Shown here: piece by piece, positions 1 to 8,609 of the stretch
Position numbering within the stretch: the stretch's first letter is position 1
How the letters are laid out: every line of letters starts with the position of its first letter
Assembly: GCA_013375495.1 (NCBI GenBank)
Contig: JABXKC010000008.1
Span: 57,148 to 121,147, forward strand
Source of the DNA: Promethearchaeota archaeon
Lineage (GTDB): Archaea; Asgardarchaeota; Lokiarchaeia; Sigynarchaeales; SOKP01
Reading direction: 5' to 3'
DNA length: 64,000 bases
Notes under the pieces: model-generated
What the model was told of the DNA's origin: nothing
The model's input: the letters and a program-made list of their open reading frames with translations, nothing else
Database searches by the model: none
Position numbers and translations under genes: made by a program

Positions 1-810
1 GTTGGTTTAAAGTTCTTAGTTGTATATATCCCAATATTCTGGTTTAGTGGCATTGCGGTCGCAACGTTTTGGTATGGGTATACCATCAGTCCAGTACCTT
101 GGATAATAAAATTATTATTTCTACCTCTGATATTATTAGGTTTCAGTTTTCTATTCATTTTTACTTGTTTCTTTTTTAGCAAACTTCTGCTAATTTTCAT
201 AAACTTAATTCACTTTCCTAAAGAGGGAATATTCCGGACTGAAAAGGGAGACATGGATTTTGAGTTTTGGATCCTTAGAACCGAGATAAAGAAGATCGCG
301 CTATGGTTAATACGAAATTGGCCTTTACCGTGGATTGATGTTATCGCTTTTCGCTGGTTTGGTATAAAAATGGACTTTTCAAGCCATTTAAACGACGCGT
401 GGTGCGATGCTGAATTCATTACATTTGGAAAACACGTTACCATTGGCCAAGGTGCTGTAATCATGAGTTCAATGGTAGTAGGCAATTACCTCATTATTAA
501 AAAGATTAGATTTGATGATTATTCGCTCATAGGAGGTCAGAGCACTATCGCCCCTGGAACGCATTTTGGTGAAGATACAGTGCTCGGGGCGGTGTCTACA
601 ACAACTTTAAATCAGGAATTAGAAGACGGATGGATCTATTCTGGAATCCCAGGAAGGAAATTAAAGCCTAACAAATATGCTGAAATGCGGAGGGACATCA
701 TCCAAAAAGTAGATGTTGACGAAGAAGAAAAAATCGAAACCGAGCACGAAGTTAATATTGACGAAGACAAAAAACACCTTTTTAAAAGAAGAAAGAGAGA
801 GGATGATTAA
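1..810 (+). CDS. Membrane-anchored hexapeptide beta-helix protein, 5' end missing
   Basis: The reading frame is open from the first base and ends at TAA 808-810, so this is the last 269 residues of a gene that begins before the window. Visible residues 1-27 and about 37-67 are strongly hydrophobic and look like two membrane segments. A Trp/Tyr/Phe-rich stretch follows, then (about residues 135-225) isoleucine/valine-glycine hexapeptide repeats of the left-handed beta-helix type, closing with a G-I-P-G-R-K loop common in hexapeptide acyltransferases. The tail is highly charged. It matches the second half of the protein at 4036-5964 almost segment by segment. Its stop lies one base before the ATG of the next gene, so the two are surely co-transcribed. 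Acyl transfer is a family-based guess; substrate unknown. Confidence 0.85.
   Translation, partial: VGLKFLVVYIPIFWFSGIAVATFWYGYTISPVPWIIKLLFLPLILLGFSFLFIFTCFFFSKLLLIFINLIHFPKEGIFRTEKGDMDFEFWILRTEIKKIALWLIRNWPLPWIDVIAFRWFGIKMDFSSHLNDAWCDAEFITFGKHVTIGQGAVIMSSMVVGNYLIIKKIRFDDYSLIGGQSTIAPGTHFGEDTVLGAVSTTTLNQELEDGWIYSGIPGRKLKPNKYAEMRRDIIQKVDVDEEEKIETEHEVNIDEDKKHLFKRRKREDD
376..416. repeat. 41-base perfect repeat, copy 1
   Basis: These 41 bases are identical to 5518-5558. They encode the same conserved segment (F-S-S-H-L-N-D-A-W-C-D-A-E) of the two paralogous hexapeptide proteins. The flanking coding DNA differs at many synonymous positions, so the identity is greater than protein conservation alone requires. 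Confidence 0.85.
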
Positions 811-811
811 A

Positions 812-1708
812 ATGAGCGTTCCAAATTCTATGCGTATAGGTCCTTTTTGTGCGTCGGTCTTAGCAAAAAAAAAATACTTGATATTATACATTTTTTTGAT
901 TTGGATAAGTTTATTTCCCGCTATTTTGGAAATTTGGTGGTATTGGCAGATGTTATGGTACGAAATTCGACCACTACACTTTTACGTATTTCTACCCCTT
1001 TATTTATTCGTAATCTATGTTACAACTGTTTTTGCCGCCATCTTTTTCGCTAAAATTATATTATTAATCACAAACATTTTCCATAAACCTAGAGAAGGAG
1101 TGTTTCTTAGAGATCCTTCTGATAAGGATTACCGTTATTGGAGTCTTAGAAATACGATAAAAAAATGGCCCACTTGGCTCGCACATAAATTTCCATTTCC
1201 CTTCTTAGATAACATTTGTTTTAAAATGTTTGGGGTAAAAACTAAATTTTCTAACTCCCTTTTTGAAGGTTGGGTAGATACAGAGTTTATGGAATTTGGA
1301 AAAAACGTAGTTGTTGGACAGGGAGCTATAATTCAATCTTCGGTTATCATAGGAAACCTGTTGATCATTAGAAAAACGGTTATCGAGGAGAATGTACGAA
1401 TTGGAGCACATGTAATAATTATGCCAGGAACTCACATAGGAAAAAACTGTATTTTAAATACATGGTCTTCTACAATGGTAGGGCAGGAATTAGAAGAAGG
1501 ATGGGTATATAATGGCGGTCCAGCAAAAAAATTTAAGAAGAATAGGTTTTTTGAGGACATCCCAATTGAAAAACTTACTAAAACCATTGGAGATATGGAT
1601 GGATTATTTAAGAAATACGATGAACAGCGTGTCGCTAGAGTCCTTAAAGAGCGGAAATTCCTTAAAAGAAAAGATAAAGACGAGCCTACCACCATAGAAA
1701 AGGAGTAA
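812..1708 (+). CDS. Membrane-anchored hexapeptide beta-helix protein (single unit)
   Basis: A 298-residue protein. The ATG at 812 is chosen because the preceding bases carry a purine-rich GAGAGAGG site and because the paralog at 5951 starts in the same way (M-S-[VI]-P-[NS]-S). An upstream in-frame ATG at 713 would overlap the previous gene by about 100 bases. Two membrane segments lie at about residues 22-42 and 53-84. An H-K-P-R-E-G-V-F motif and a Tyr/Trp-rich stretch come next, then hexapeptide repeats (about residues 165-245) ending in a G-G-P-A-K loop. The C-terminus is charged. It is the partner of the gene ending at 810. By family this may be an O- or N-acyltransferase, or a structural part of a peptide-ligating complex; no substrate can be named. 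Confidence 0.88.
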   Translation: MSVPNSMRIGPFCASVLAKKKYLILYIFLIWISLFPAILEIWWYWQMLWYEIRPLHFYVFLPLYLFVIYVTTVFAAIFFAKIILLITNIFHKPREGVFLRDPSDKDYRYWSLRNTIKKWPTWLAHKFPFPFLDNICFKMFGVKTKFSNSLFEGWVDTEFMEFGKNVVVGQGAIIQSSVIIGNLLIIRKTVIEENVRIGAHVIIMPGTHIGKNCILNTWSSTMVGQELEEGWVYNGGPAKKFKKNRFFEDIPIEKLTKTIGDMDGLFKKYDEQRVARVLKERKFLKRKDKDEPTTIEKE

Positions 1709-1710
1709 AA

Positions 1711-2496
1711 ATGAAAATCGGTTACGTACAATCGTCTCCAATTTTTGGAGAAACAACTCAAAACTTTGAACAAGTTAAGAATTTACTAGGTAATACTAAA
1801 GCGGATTTGATTGTTTTACCCGAACTCTTCGCAACGGGATACACTTTTATATCTAAAGAAGAAGCGGAATCCATGGCTGAAACTCCTAAAGGAAAAACTG
1901 CGGAATTTTTAATAAGAATAGCTAAAAGAACAAATGCTGTGGTTATAGGCGGATTCATAGAAAAAGACGGTAATCACATATTTAATTCCTCTATGATCGT
2001 ATCTGATAGCGAAGTTCTTGGCACATATAGGAAACTCCACCTTTATTACAAAGAAAAAGAGTGGTTTTCTCCGGGAAATAGACCTTTAGAAATATATAAA
2101 GTTAAAGATACAAAGGTAGGAATCATGATTTGTTTCGATTGGTTCTTTCCTGAGACTGTTCGAAGTCTTACTCTTCTTGGAGCAGAATTAATTGCTCATC
2201 CTGCTAATTTAGTTCTTCCATATTGTCAAAGAGCGATGACTATCCAATGTTTGGTAAATCAAGTATTTGCTGTAACTTCTAATAGGATTGGGAATGAAGC
2301 GAGAGGAGAAGATAATTTTACTTTTACGGGGGGAAGCCAAATTACCTCTTTTAATGGTGATGTACTATCAACTGCGCCAAAGGATAAACCTTATATTGAT
2401 TTTGTTGAATTAGATGCTAATCAAGCACGAGATAAAAACCTTAATAAGTATAATAATGTACTTAGGGATAGAAGAACTGAGTTTTATTCTCTTTAA
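1711..2496 (+). CDS. Nitrilase-superfamily C-N hydrolase (amidase)
   Basis: A 261-residue cytoplasmic amidase/nitrilase fold protein of full family length. The three catalytic residues are visible: Glu38 in L-P-E-L-F, Lys108 in Y-R-K-L-H-L and Cys141 in I-C-F-D-W. Such enzymes hydrolyse carboxamides such as omega-amides or carbamoyl groups through a thioester on the Cys. The ATG lies two bases after the stop of the hexapeptide protein, so it belongs to the same operon, and the dehydrogenase follows 19 bases later. Coupling to a membrane hexapeptide protein suggests trimming or recycling of an amide-linked product, but this is inference. Exact substrate unknown. Confidence 0.9.
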   Translation: MKIGYVQSSPIFGETTQNFEQVKNLLGNTKADLIVLPELFATGYTFISKEEAESMAETPKGKTAEFLIRIAKRTNAVVIGGFIEKDGNHIFNSSMIVSDSEVLGTYRKLHLYYKEKEWFSPGNRPLEIYKVKDTKVGIMICFDWFFPETVRSLTLLGAELIAHPANLVLPYCQRAMTIQCLVNQVFAVTSNRIGNEARGEDNFTFTGGSQITSFNGDVLSTAPKDKPYIDFVELDANQARDKNLNKYNNVLRDRRTEFYSL

Positions 2497-2515
2497 TAAT
2501 AGATGGAGAGTTAAT

Positions 2516-3523
2516 ATGAAAGCGGCTGTATTCGACGGGCAAAATGTCTCCATTAAGGAAGTACCGATACCAAAACTTGGAGATTCTCAAGTTTTAATCA
2601 AAATTAAAGCGTCAGGAATATGTGGGACCGATATAGCTATAGCAAAAGGGGATTTACCAACGCCAACTCCGATCATTTTAGGTCACGAGTTTGTAGGTGA
2701 AGTCATAGAGGTCGGTAAGAAAATTAACTCAACCTGGGAAGGAAAACATGTCACATCTGAAATTAATACCAACATCGATTTCAGCTGTTATTACTGTCAA
2801 CGAAAGATTTTTTCCCAATGTATATCGCGCAAAGCCTTAGGTATAGATATTGATGGTTCCTTTGCTGAATACATAGTTCTTAAGCCGTATTTGCTCCATG
2901 AAATACCGCGAAAGATTTCTTACAAGGAAGCAACGTTTATAGAACCTTTAGCAGCAGCGTATCAAACGTTCGAAATGATGCCATTAGCAGATGATGACAA
3001 AGTGATTGCGATCTATGGGCTTGGAAAATTAGGTTTATTACTAACCCAAGTCGCTTTAGTTAAAGGATTGGATGTTATAGCAGTTGATGGTTCAGAAAAA
3101 AAGCTTGCTATGGCTGAAAAGTATGGTGCAAAGCAACTAATTAACCGTTTTGAGGTAGAAAATATAAGTGATGAAATCAAAGGCTCAACTGATAATCTTG
3201 GAGCAGATATTGTCGTAGATACTACAGGTAATCCAGAAGCTCTTATAGATATCGTTGCTTCGTGTAAAACACGAGGTAAAATCCACATTAAAAGTACTCA
3301 TGGATTAAGAACTCCAATCAATCTTACTGATATAGTAGTTCGAGAAATCACCATTTACAGTAGCAGATGTGGTCTCTTTGATAAAGCAATTGAGGGATTA
3401 AGCTCTGGAGATATTAAAGTTAAAAATTTAATTTCCAAAATGTATGACTTAGAAAATATTAGAGAAGCATTTGCTGCTTACGATGAAAATCCAGATTTTA
3501 TAAAAGCAGTTATCATAATTTAG
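2516..3523 (+). CDS. Zinc-dependent medium-chain alcohol/polyol dehydrogenase
   Basis: A 335-residue MDR-family dehydrogenase. I use the ATG at 2516, preceded by GATGGAGAG; an earlier in-frame TTG at 2414 would lie inside the nitrilase gene. Catalytic zinc ligands are recognisable: Cys36 in G-I-C-G-T-D, His57-Glu58 in G-H-E-F and Glu143. The Rossmann loop G-L-G-K-L-G lies at 168-173 and binds NAD(P). The structural-zinc lobe has Cys91, Cys94 and Cys102 with the usual spacing, but the first ligand is Asp88 instead of Cys. By family it oxidises an alcohol or polyol to a carbonyl; the threonine and sorbitol dehydrogenase branches are the closest in feel. Last gene of the operon; its 3' end overlaps the convergent YkgJ gene by 11 bases. 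Confidence 0.9.
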   Translation: MKAAVFDGQNVSIKEVPIPKLGDSQVLIKIKASGICGTDIAIAKGDLPTPTPIILGHEFVGEVIEVGKKINSTWEGKHVTSEINTNIDFSCYYCQRKIFSQCISRKALGIDIDGSFAEYIVLKPYLLHEIPRKISYKEATFIEPLAAAYQTFEMMPLADDDKVIAIYGLGKLGLLLTQVALVKGLDVIAVDGSEKKLAMAEKYGAKQLINRFEVENISDEIKGSTDNLGADIVVDTTGNPEALIDIVASCKTRGKIHIKSTHGLRTPINLTDIVVREITIYSSRCGLFDKAIEGLSSGDIKVKNLISKMYDLENIREAFAAYDENPDFIKAVIII

Positions 3524-3908
3524 TAAACAATATCTGTTTTTCTAAAAATCTAACGATCTTTTTACATGTTTTCATGTTAGATTGTTTATTTCGATAAAAC
3601 ATTTCAGGTCTCGGGCAATCTTGGTCTAAAACACATATCTTTTTATCAGAATCGTATATTAAAGGATAAAAACGACATCCTTGTGGTCTTACGGCATAAA
3701 TTTCACACAACTTAGTTATAGCGTCAAAGAAAACGCAATATCCATCTGTATTTTTTAATTGAAGCAGTCCATCTACAGTTTTTTTTACAAAATTGCTTGT
3801 TCGCAAGTTCTTAGGATCAGTTTTTTTAATTCGTTCAACATCCTGAGCAGAAAGAATCATTTCCGTCTCACGACAACAATTACCGCAATCTACACATTTG
3901 TTTTTCAT
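3513..3908 (-). CDS. YkgJ-type cysteine-cluster protein
   Basis: A 131-residue protein with the C-x2-C-x2-C-C signature at its very start (Cys5, Cys8, Cys11, Cys12) and four to five further cysteines in the middle (G-Y-C, K-L-C-E-I-Y, Q-G-C-R-F-Y-P, D-C-P-R). This is the pattern of the YkgJ/CxxCxxCC family, thought to bind zinc or an iron-sulfur cluster. No catalytic function is established for the family. It is convergent with the dehydrogenase gene and shares 11 bases with its 3' end. Promoter and neighbours give no clear functional link. Confidence 0.85.
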   Translation of the reverse strand: MKNKCVDCGNCCRETEMILSAQDVERIKKTDPKNLRTSNFVKKTVDGLLQLKNTDGYCVFFDAITKLCEIYAVRPQGCRFYPLIYDSDKKICVLDQDCPRPEMFYRNKQSNMKTCKKIVRFLEKQILFTKL

Positions 3909-3970
3909 AGTTGATTTGACTTTTCTACTATATATTCATGCTTAAAAAGGAAAAAACAAATTTTTTTAAA

Positions 3971-3979
3971 CTATAAAAG
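3971..3979 (+). promoter_or_regulatory. Candidate archaeal TATA box
   Basis: CTATAAAAG preceded by an A-rich stretch resembles a BRE/TATA pair. It sits about 57 bases before the ATG at 4036 of the large hexapeptide protein and just beyond the divergent YkgJ start. In such AT-rich DNA the call is tentative. Confidence 0.4.
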
Positions 3980-4035
3980 TAATCTTTTATCTTAATTATA
4001 GTTTAATCGTCTATTATTTTTTGAATTGATAAACC

Positions 4036-5964
4036 ATGGCTATAGAGAGTAAAGCAGAGGTTTCTACTGAGTCTGAAGATTCTGAGGATTCAGAAGAAGA
4101 ACCAGTTATAGAAGAAGTGAAAATGCAATACGACATCTATATGCTACTATTTTTTATTATTTACTATGTATCGTGGATCGGCCCCAGCTTTATCTTTATG
4201 TCGTATTTCATGATGGTTTTTCGGGAATATTTTTTAGAGGCTCCCACTTTTATAGCTATTTTTACTGAATTAAATCCACTTTTAGCTTTACTTTTAATGC
4301 CTTTGATTATAATTCTATGTTATTTAGTGCGCCTTTTGTTCATAGGGGTTTCCACAAAGATTATTTGGGCGATAACCGAAAAAATATCACCAACTAAAGA
4401 CGGAATAATACCCCGAAACATTAAATCTAAGGCAGCAGACTATTATCACATAAGATCATTCATTCTAAAATACGGTAAAAGTATTTTTACAAAAGGAATC
4501 TTTCCTTGGCTTTCCAACTGGTTCTATAATTTTGTGAAAGCGAGTAAAATAGGAAAAGGCACAACAATCGAAGAGTCGTTAGTAAACGATAAATATATAA
4601 CTATTGGGAAAAACTGTTATATCGGAGTGAATTCGGCACTATCTTCTCACGTCGTTGAGGGAATTTTTGGCAACATCTCCTATTTTGAAGTAAAAGCAAA
4701 AGATAATATTACAATGGCTGGTATGAACGCGGTTGGTCCAGGATCTGAGATTAACGACAACAGCTTTTTATTACCCTTAGCATCTGGTCAAAAACATATT
4801 AAAATTGGGAAACAAGGAGAAGATGGAAAAAAAAATTTTGGTTACTACTTTGGACTTCCCCTTAGGAAAATTTTCAAAAGAAAATTAAAAGACTATTTGG
4901 GCTTAAGCCCTGAAGACTTAGAGAGAAATGAGAATTTAGAAGAGGCAATTATTGCAATGAAAAACGAGAGAAAGTCAAAAACAAAAGAAAAGAGAGTTAA
5001 AAATATCGAAAGGGAAGATGTTGAAGATCTAGAAAACACAAGCGTAGACGATACTAAAGACCAAAGAAAGGAAGAACCTATTGATATCAACAGCTTAACT
5101 AAAGAAGACCTTGCGGTTGATTTTACAACTAGTAGCGCTATTAGCAGGATAAATATAAAGTTTTTAGCTGTGTATATACCAATCTTTTGGTTGAGTGGGT
5201 TAATGGCAGCAATATTTTGGTATGAATATACCAAAATTTTTGGACTCTCTACAATATTATTTCTACCATTTGCTCTCTTCTTTATGATATACATCTTTAT
5301 TATAGGAGTGTTGTTTTTTAGCAAACTGCTGCTAATTTTTATCAATTTATTGCATAAACCTCGGGAAGGAGTATTTTTAGCCGAGATTGGTGATAAAGAC
5401 TACGAATTTTGGATGTTGCGAACAGAACTAAAAAAAATAGCGCTTTGGTTTCTTAGAAACTCGCCACTACCTTGGATAGATGTAATTGCATTTAGATGGT
5501 TTGGTATACGGATGGATTTTTCAAGCCATTTAAACGACGCGTGGTGCGATGCTGAATTTGTAGATTTTGGCCGAAATGTCTTAGTTGGACAGGGAGCTAC
5601 AGTGATGTCCTCAATGGTAGTAGGTAAATATTTGATAATTAAAAGAGTTATATTCGAGGATTACGTTCTAGTTGGCGGACAAACAACTATAGCCCCCGGT
5701 ACCATAATTAGACACGACGGTTTTATCGGTGCTCTGAGCACTACAACGTTAAATCAAGTTCTTGAACCTAATTGGATATATTTCGGAATTCCAGCCATAA
5801 AGCTAAAAAAGAATAAATACGCCGCGATAAGAAGAGATATCATAACTAAGCGTAGCGTTGATGATGAGACGAAAATCGTGGAGACTACAGATGTTCATTT
5901 TGACGATGATAAAAAAGAATTCATAAAAATAGGAGATTCGGAGGATAAACATGTCAATTCCTAG
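4036..5964 (+). CDS. Two-unit membrane/hexapeptide protein, Pls C-terminal-like
   Basis: A 642-residue protein built of two similar units. Residues 1-30 are acidic. Unit 1 has membrane segments at about 33-60 and 72-105 and a degenerate beta-helix at about 170-265 ending in F-G-Y-Y-F-G-L-P. A highly charged linker spans about 285-360. Unit 2 has membrane segments at about 368-395 and 405-440, the H-K-P-R-E-G-V-F motif, and a regular hexapeptide beta-helix at about 495-600 ending in F-G-I-P. With the next gene this gives six membrane segments around three soluble domains, the known layout of the C-terminal region of epsilon-poly-lysine synthetase (Pls). No adenylation or carrier domain is present. 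A role in acyl or amino-acyl transfer at the membrane is inferred. Confidence 0.88.
   Translation: MAIESKAEVSTESEDSEDSEEEPVIEEVKMQYDIYMLLFFIIYYVSWIGPSFIFMSYFMMVFREYFLEAPTFIAIFTELNPLLALLLMPLIIILCYLVRLLFIGVSTKIIWAITEKISPTKDGIIPRNIKSKAADYYHIRSFILKYGKSIFTKGIFPWLSNWFYNFVKASKIGKGTTIEESLVNDKYITIGKNCYIGVNSALSSHVVEGIFGNISYFEVKAKDNITMAGMNAVGPGSEINDNSFLLPLASGQKHIKIGKQGEDGKKNFGYYFGLPLRKIFKRKLKDYLGLSPEDLERNENLEEAIIAMKNERKSKTKEKRVKNIEREDVEDLENTSVDDTKDQRKEEPIDINSLTKEDLAVDFTTSSAISRINIKFLAVYIPIFWLSGLMAAIFWYEYTKIFGLSTILFLPFALFFMIYIFIIGVLFFSKLLLIFINLLHKPREGVFLAEIGDKDYEFWMLRTELKKIALWFLRNSPLPWIDVIAFRWFGIRMDFSSHLNDAWCDAEFVDFGRNVLVGQGATVMSSMVVGKYLIIKRVIFEDYVLVGGQTTIAPGTIIRHDGFIGALSTTTLNQVLEPNWIYFGIPAIKLKKNKYAAIRRDIITKRSVDDETKIVETTDVHFDDDKKEFIKIGDSEDKHVNS
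5518..5558. repeat. 41-base perfect repeat, copy 2
   Basis: Identical to 376-416, in the equivalent position of the paralogous gene. The surrounding sequence is diverged at DNA level, suggesting gene conversion or local constraint on the nucleotide sequence. Confidence 0.85.
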
Positions 5965-6910
5965 TAGCTTGCGCGTTGGACCTCTTGTACCAACTGTTCT
6001 GATAAAGAAGAGGTATTTAATGTTTTACTTTGTAATCGTGTGGTTCAGTTTTATTCCACTTTTCTTGGAATTATGGGTCTATTGGCAACTTCTGTGGAAT
6101 TATTCTAGACCGATTCACTTCTACACTTTCCTACCACTCCTAATTATTCCTATGTACTTAACGTTTGTTTTTAGCGCGACTTTTATTGCTAAAATATTTC
6201 TTTTAATCGTTAATGCAATCCACAAACCCAGGACCGGTATATTTATAAGACATCCAAGCGATAAAGATTACCGTTATTGGTGTATGAGGAATGTTATAAA
6301 AAGATGGCCATTTTGGCTCAGTCATAGATTTCCCTTCCCTTTTTTGAATAATATTTGTTTCAAAGTATTTGGGGTTAAAACTAAATTTTCAAATTCTCTT
6401 TTTGAGGGTTGGGTGGATACAGAGTTCATAGAGTTCGGCTCTAACGTCGTTATCGGTCAAGGAACTATAGTACAGTCTTCCATGATAATCGGAAATCTTC
6501 TTATCATAAAGAAAACAGTAATAGAAGACGATGTTAGGATTGGATCTCACGCAATTGTTATGCCCGGAACGCACATCAAAAAAAGAAGCGTATTAGCAAG
6601 TAATTCAGTTACTACAGTAGACCAAAAGCTCGATGAGGGCTATATATATGTTGGAGTTCCAGCAAAGGAATTGAAAAAAAATTATTTCTTTGAAGATGGT
6701 TTACAAGATAAACTCGGTCAAGTTGAAGACGTGGAAGCGTTAAGAGAGAAATACGAAAAAATGTATCTGAAGCGCTACGATGTAAAAGAAAAGTTCAAAG
6801 AAAGAAGAGAGAAGAAAAAAAAGACGAAAGCGCAAGAGCAATATTGGTATGGGCTTAAATCAGAGGAAGGAGATGATGACGATGCATTTGACGACACTTT
6901 TACCATCTAA
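5951..6910 (+). CDS. Membrane-anchored hexapeptide beta-helix protein (third unit)
   Basis: A 319-residue protein overlapping the previous gene by 14 bases, a strong sign of translational coupling. Membrane segments lie at about residues 22-42 and 53-84. The motif H-K-P-R-T-G-I-F and the Tyr/Trp-rich stretch Y-R-Y-W follow, then hexapeptide repeats (about 165-245) ending in V-G-V-P-A-K. The tail is rich in Lys/Glu, then Asp. It is a close paralog of the protein at 812-1708, so the pair 4036-6910 duplicates the organisation of 1-1708. It probably forms a complex with the two-unit protein. Function is inferred from the fold only. Confidence 0.88.
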   Translation: MSIPSSLRVGPLVPTVLIKKRYLMFYFVIVWFSFIPLFLELWVYWQLLWNYSRPIHFYTFLPLLIIPMYLTFVFSATFIAKIFLLIVNAIHKPRTGIFIRHPSDKDYRYWCMRNVIKRWPFWLSHRFPFPFLNNICFKVFGVKTKFSNSLFEGWVDTEFIEFGSNVVIGQGTIVQSSMIIGNLLIIKKTVIEDDVRIGSHAIVMPGTHIKKRSVLASNSVTTVDQKLDEGYIYVGVPAKELKKNYFFEDGLQDKLGQVEDVEALREKYEKMYLKRYDVKEKFKERREKKKKTKAQEQYWYGLKSEEGDDDDAFDDTFTI

Positions 6911-6947
6911 CAATTAAAAAAAAAAAGAGTAATTATTATTTTGATAC

Positions 6948-7346
6948 CTATTTCTTTTCTTCTCTGAGATAGAAGAAGGTATTGAAAATTAATAGTACTA
7001 TGATTACTATTGTGTCTAACCAATGAAAGATGAGATTAGTTGCGGAACGAGCTACGTAAATATTAGAAGTAAGGTTGACAAGAGCTATTATGATAAGAAA
7101 TATAAGTGCAAATTGGAAATATAATTTGATATTATCCCAATCTCCATTAAGTATTGCAAGCAAAATCACGATTCCAATAGCTAGTAAAGCTCCACCAAAA
7201 AGGCGCCAAAAGTGAGGGTCAAAATAAGGGGCATCGTTAAGAGCATAAACGCCCTCAGGAAGAAATACGTACATTATACCATATATCAACCCGACGATCA
7301 AGTTAATAATTAACACGATTTTCATTTCTTTAGATATTTCTGCCAT
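6948..7346 (-). CDS. Small four-helix membrane protein, unknown
   Basis: 132 residues with four predicted membrane helices (about 8-28, 46-65, 75-95 and 105-125) and a short charged C-terminus (R-E-E-K-K). The loop after helix 1 contains P-E-G-V-Y and a His/Trp-rich turn (D-P-H-F-W-R-L-F-G). I do not recognise a named family. It is convergent with the hexapeptide operon and separated from other minus-strand genes, so it is probably monocistronic. Confidence 0.7.
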   Translation of the reverse strand: MAEISKEMKIVLIINLIVGLIYGIMYVFLPEGVYALNDAPYFDPHFWRLFGGALLAIGIVILLAILNGDWDNIKLYFQFALIFLIIIALVNLTSNIYVARSATNLIFHWLDTIVIIVLLIFNTFFYLREEKK

Positions 7347-7633
7347 GATTTATATACCTTGAATTCAGTTTTATAGAAAAATTACGAATAATTATTATGT
7401 GAGATACATATAAAAATCTTTACAAAAAGGTTAATAAACTCGAATTATGTTTTAAGATTACTAGCTGACTTTGGGTTTTTACCAAGAGGATAATAGAATT
7501 TTTAAATTATAAAAAGAAAAAAAAGATATAGAACAGAAGGATTTGTAGTATAGGAGTAGTTTTTGAATAACTATCCATTTAAACTTACTTCCCTTCGCTT
7601 TCTATATTTATATTAGATTTTTTTGAAAAGTAT

Positions 7634-8227
7634 TCATGGTCCTGCATCTATAATTAAGGTATATGTGAAACTCCATTCTCCGAAATAACCACCCGGCCCG
7701 AAAAAAGTAAAAATTCTCCACTCATTGCTATCAAACCACAAGTAAGGCTTTTGAACCCAATATTCAACCCTTACTTCGTATTGTTCCCCTTCTTCGAAAT
7801 AGTCTGCGTCAAATGTAGTTGTGAAAATCCAGTTGTGCGAGCCAACCTCCATGAACGGAATAATTGGGTCTTTTTGATGATAACAAAACCGAATCATATT
7901 AATTTCTTCGTCATCTATGTAGAGCTTTATTTTATAAGGCGGTCTTGGCCAAAAGTCGGCCCACATTTCATGCCAATCCATGTGGGCTACAAAATATGAG
8001 GGGTTACCAGCTAAATCGGGATTATAGAATGTGGATGGCGGAAATGGAAAAAACCATCCATCGGGTGCAATCGAGATAGTTGGGCCCTTTCCCATGTAAC
8101 CTGGAAAACCAGGTATAATGGGTTTTGTTGCTTGTGTCATCGTTGGTAATATACCTAAAACTGAAATACCTACAATTGCCAATATCACTAATTTTGATGT
8201 TGTTTTAGATCTTTTCATTTTTTTCAA
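7634..8227 (-). CDS. Secreted protein with signal peptide, unknown
   Basis: 197 residues. Residues 1-33 form a classical signal peptide: a basic start (M-K-K-M-K-R-S-K), a hydrophobic core (about 13-27) and a polar end near T-Q-A-T. The mature part is rich in Pro, Trp, Tyr and Phe with alternating hydrophobic strands, suggesting an all-beta extracellular domain. No cysteine pair, sortase-like tail or second membrane helix is evident. No family recognised. It stands alone between two longer non-coding stretches. Confidence 0.7.
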   Translation of the reverse strand: MKKMKRSKTTSKLVILAIVGISVLGILPTMTQATKPIIPGFPGYMGKGPTISIAPDGWFFPFPPSTFYNPDLAGNPSYFVAHMDWHEMWADFWPRPPYKIKLYIDDEEINMIRFCYHQKDPIIPFMEVGSHNWIFTTTFDADYFEEGEQYEVRVEYWVQKPYLWFDSNEWRIFTFFGPGGYFGEWSFTYTLIIDAGP

Positions 8228-8609
8228 CTCTTTTTTTCAGATTGATCATCATATAATCGACTAGTAATCGATTTCTCCTATGAATTTCAACGATTATGGT
8301 TGAAAACGAACTTCGCCAGAAGATCCATGATCAATGATGATCAAATAAAATTATTATCTGTTTATATTTAACATTTTTGTGTAAAAAAAAGATTTATTGA
8401 AAGAGAGGATTTAATGTGTAAGTATGTTCATCAGAGAAAGCACAATAACTTACTAAGTTCCTCCCCTTTTAATATATTTAAGATTATTTTTTTTATGGAA
8501 CCTCCATTGGAGTTCCGAATCTTATTGGAACTAAAGTATGAAAAAAAATAGAAAGAATTCGTTTAGAAGGTCTTATGAGGTTAAATATTACTAAAAATTG
8601 AAGGGTGAA
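8228..8609. other. Non-coding stretch with a spaced inverted repeat
   Basis: No open frame with a credible start was found in these 382 bases. An 11-base inverted repeat (TTGATCATCAT at 8242-8252 and its complement at 8334-8344) is separated by 81 bases just upstream of the secreted-protein gene. It could be regulatory or chance. The rest is A/T-rich without structure that I can see. Confidence 0.4.

Noticed and set aside
713..811. Upstream start for the hexapeptide gene at 812
   Set aside because: It overlaps the previous gene; the paralog at 5951 and the purine-rich site both favour ATG 812.
4893..5345. 150-codon minus-strand frame
   Set aside because: Opposite the charged linker of the two-unit hexapeptide protein; Ser/Leu-rich shadow.
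8242..8344. Spaced inverted repeat as a mobile-element end
   Set aside because: No transposase, no target duplication, and only 11 bases; listed within the intergenic note only.
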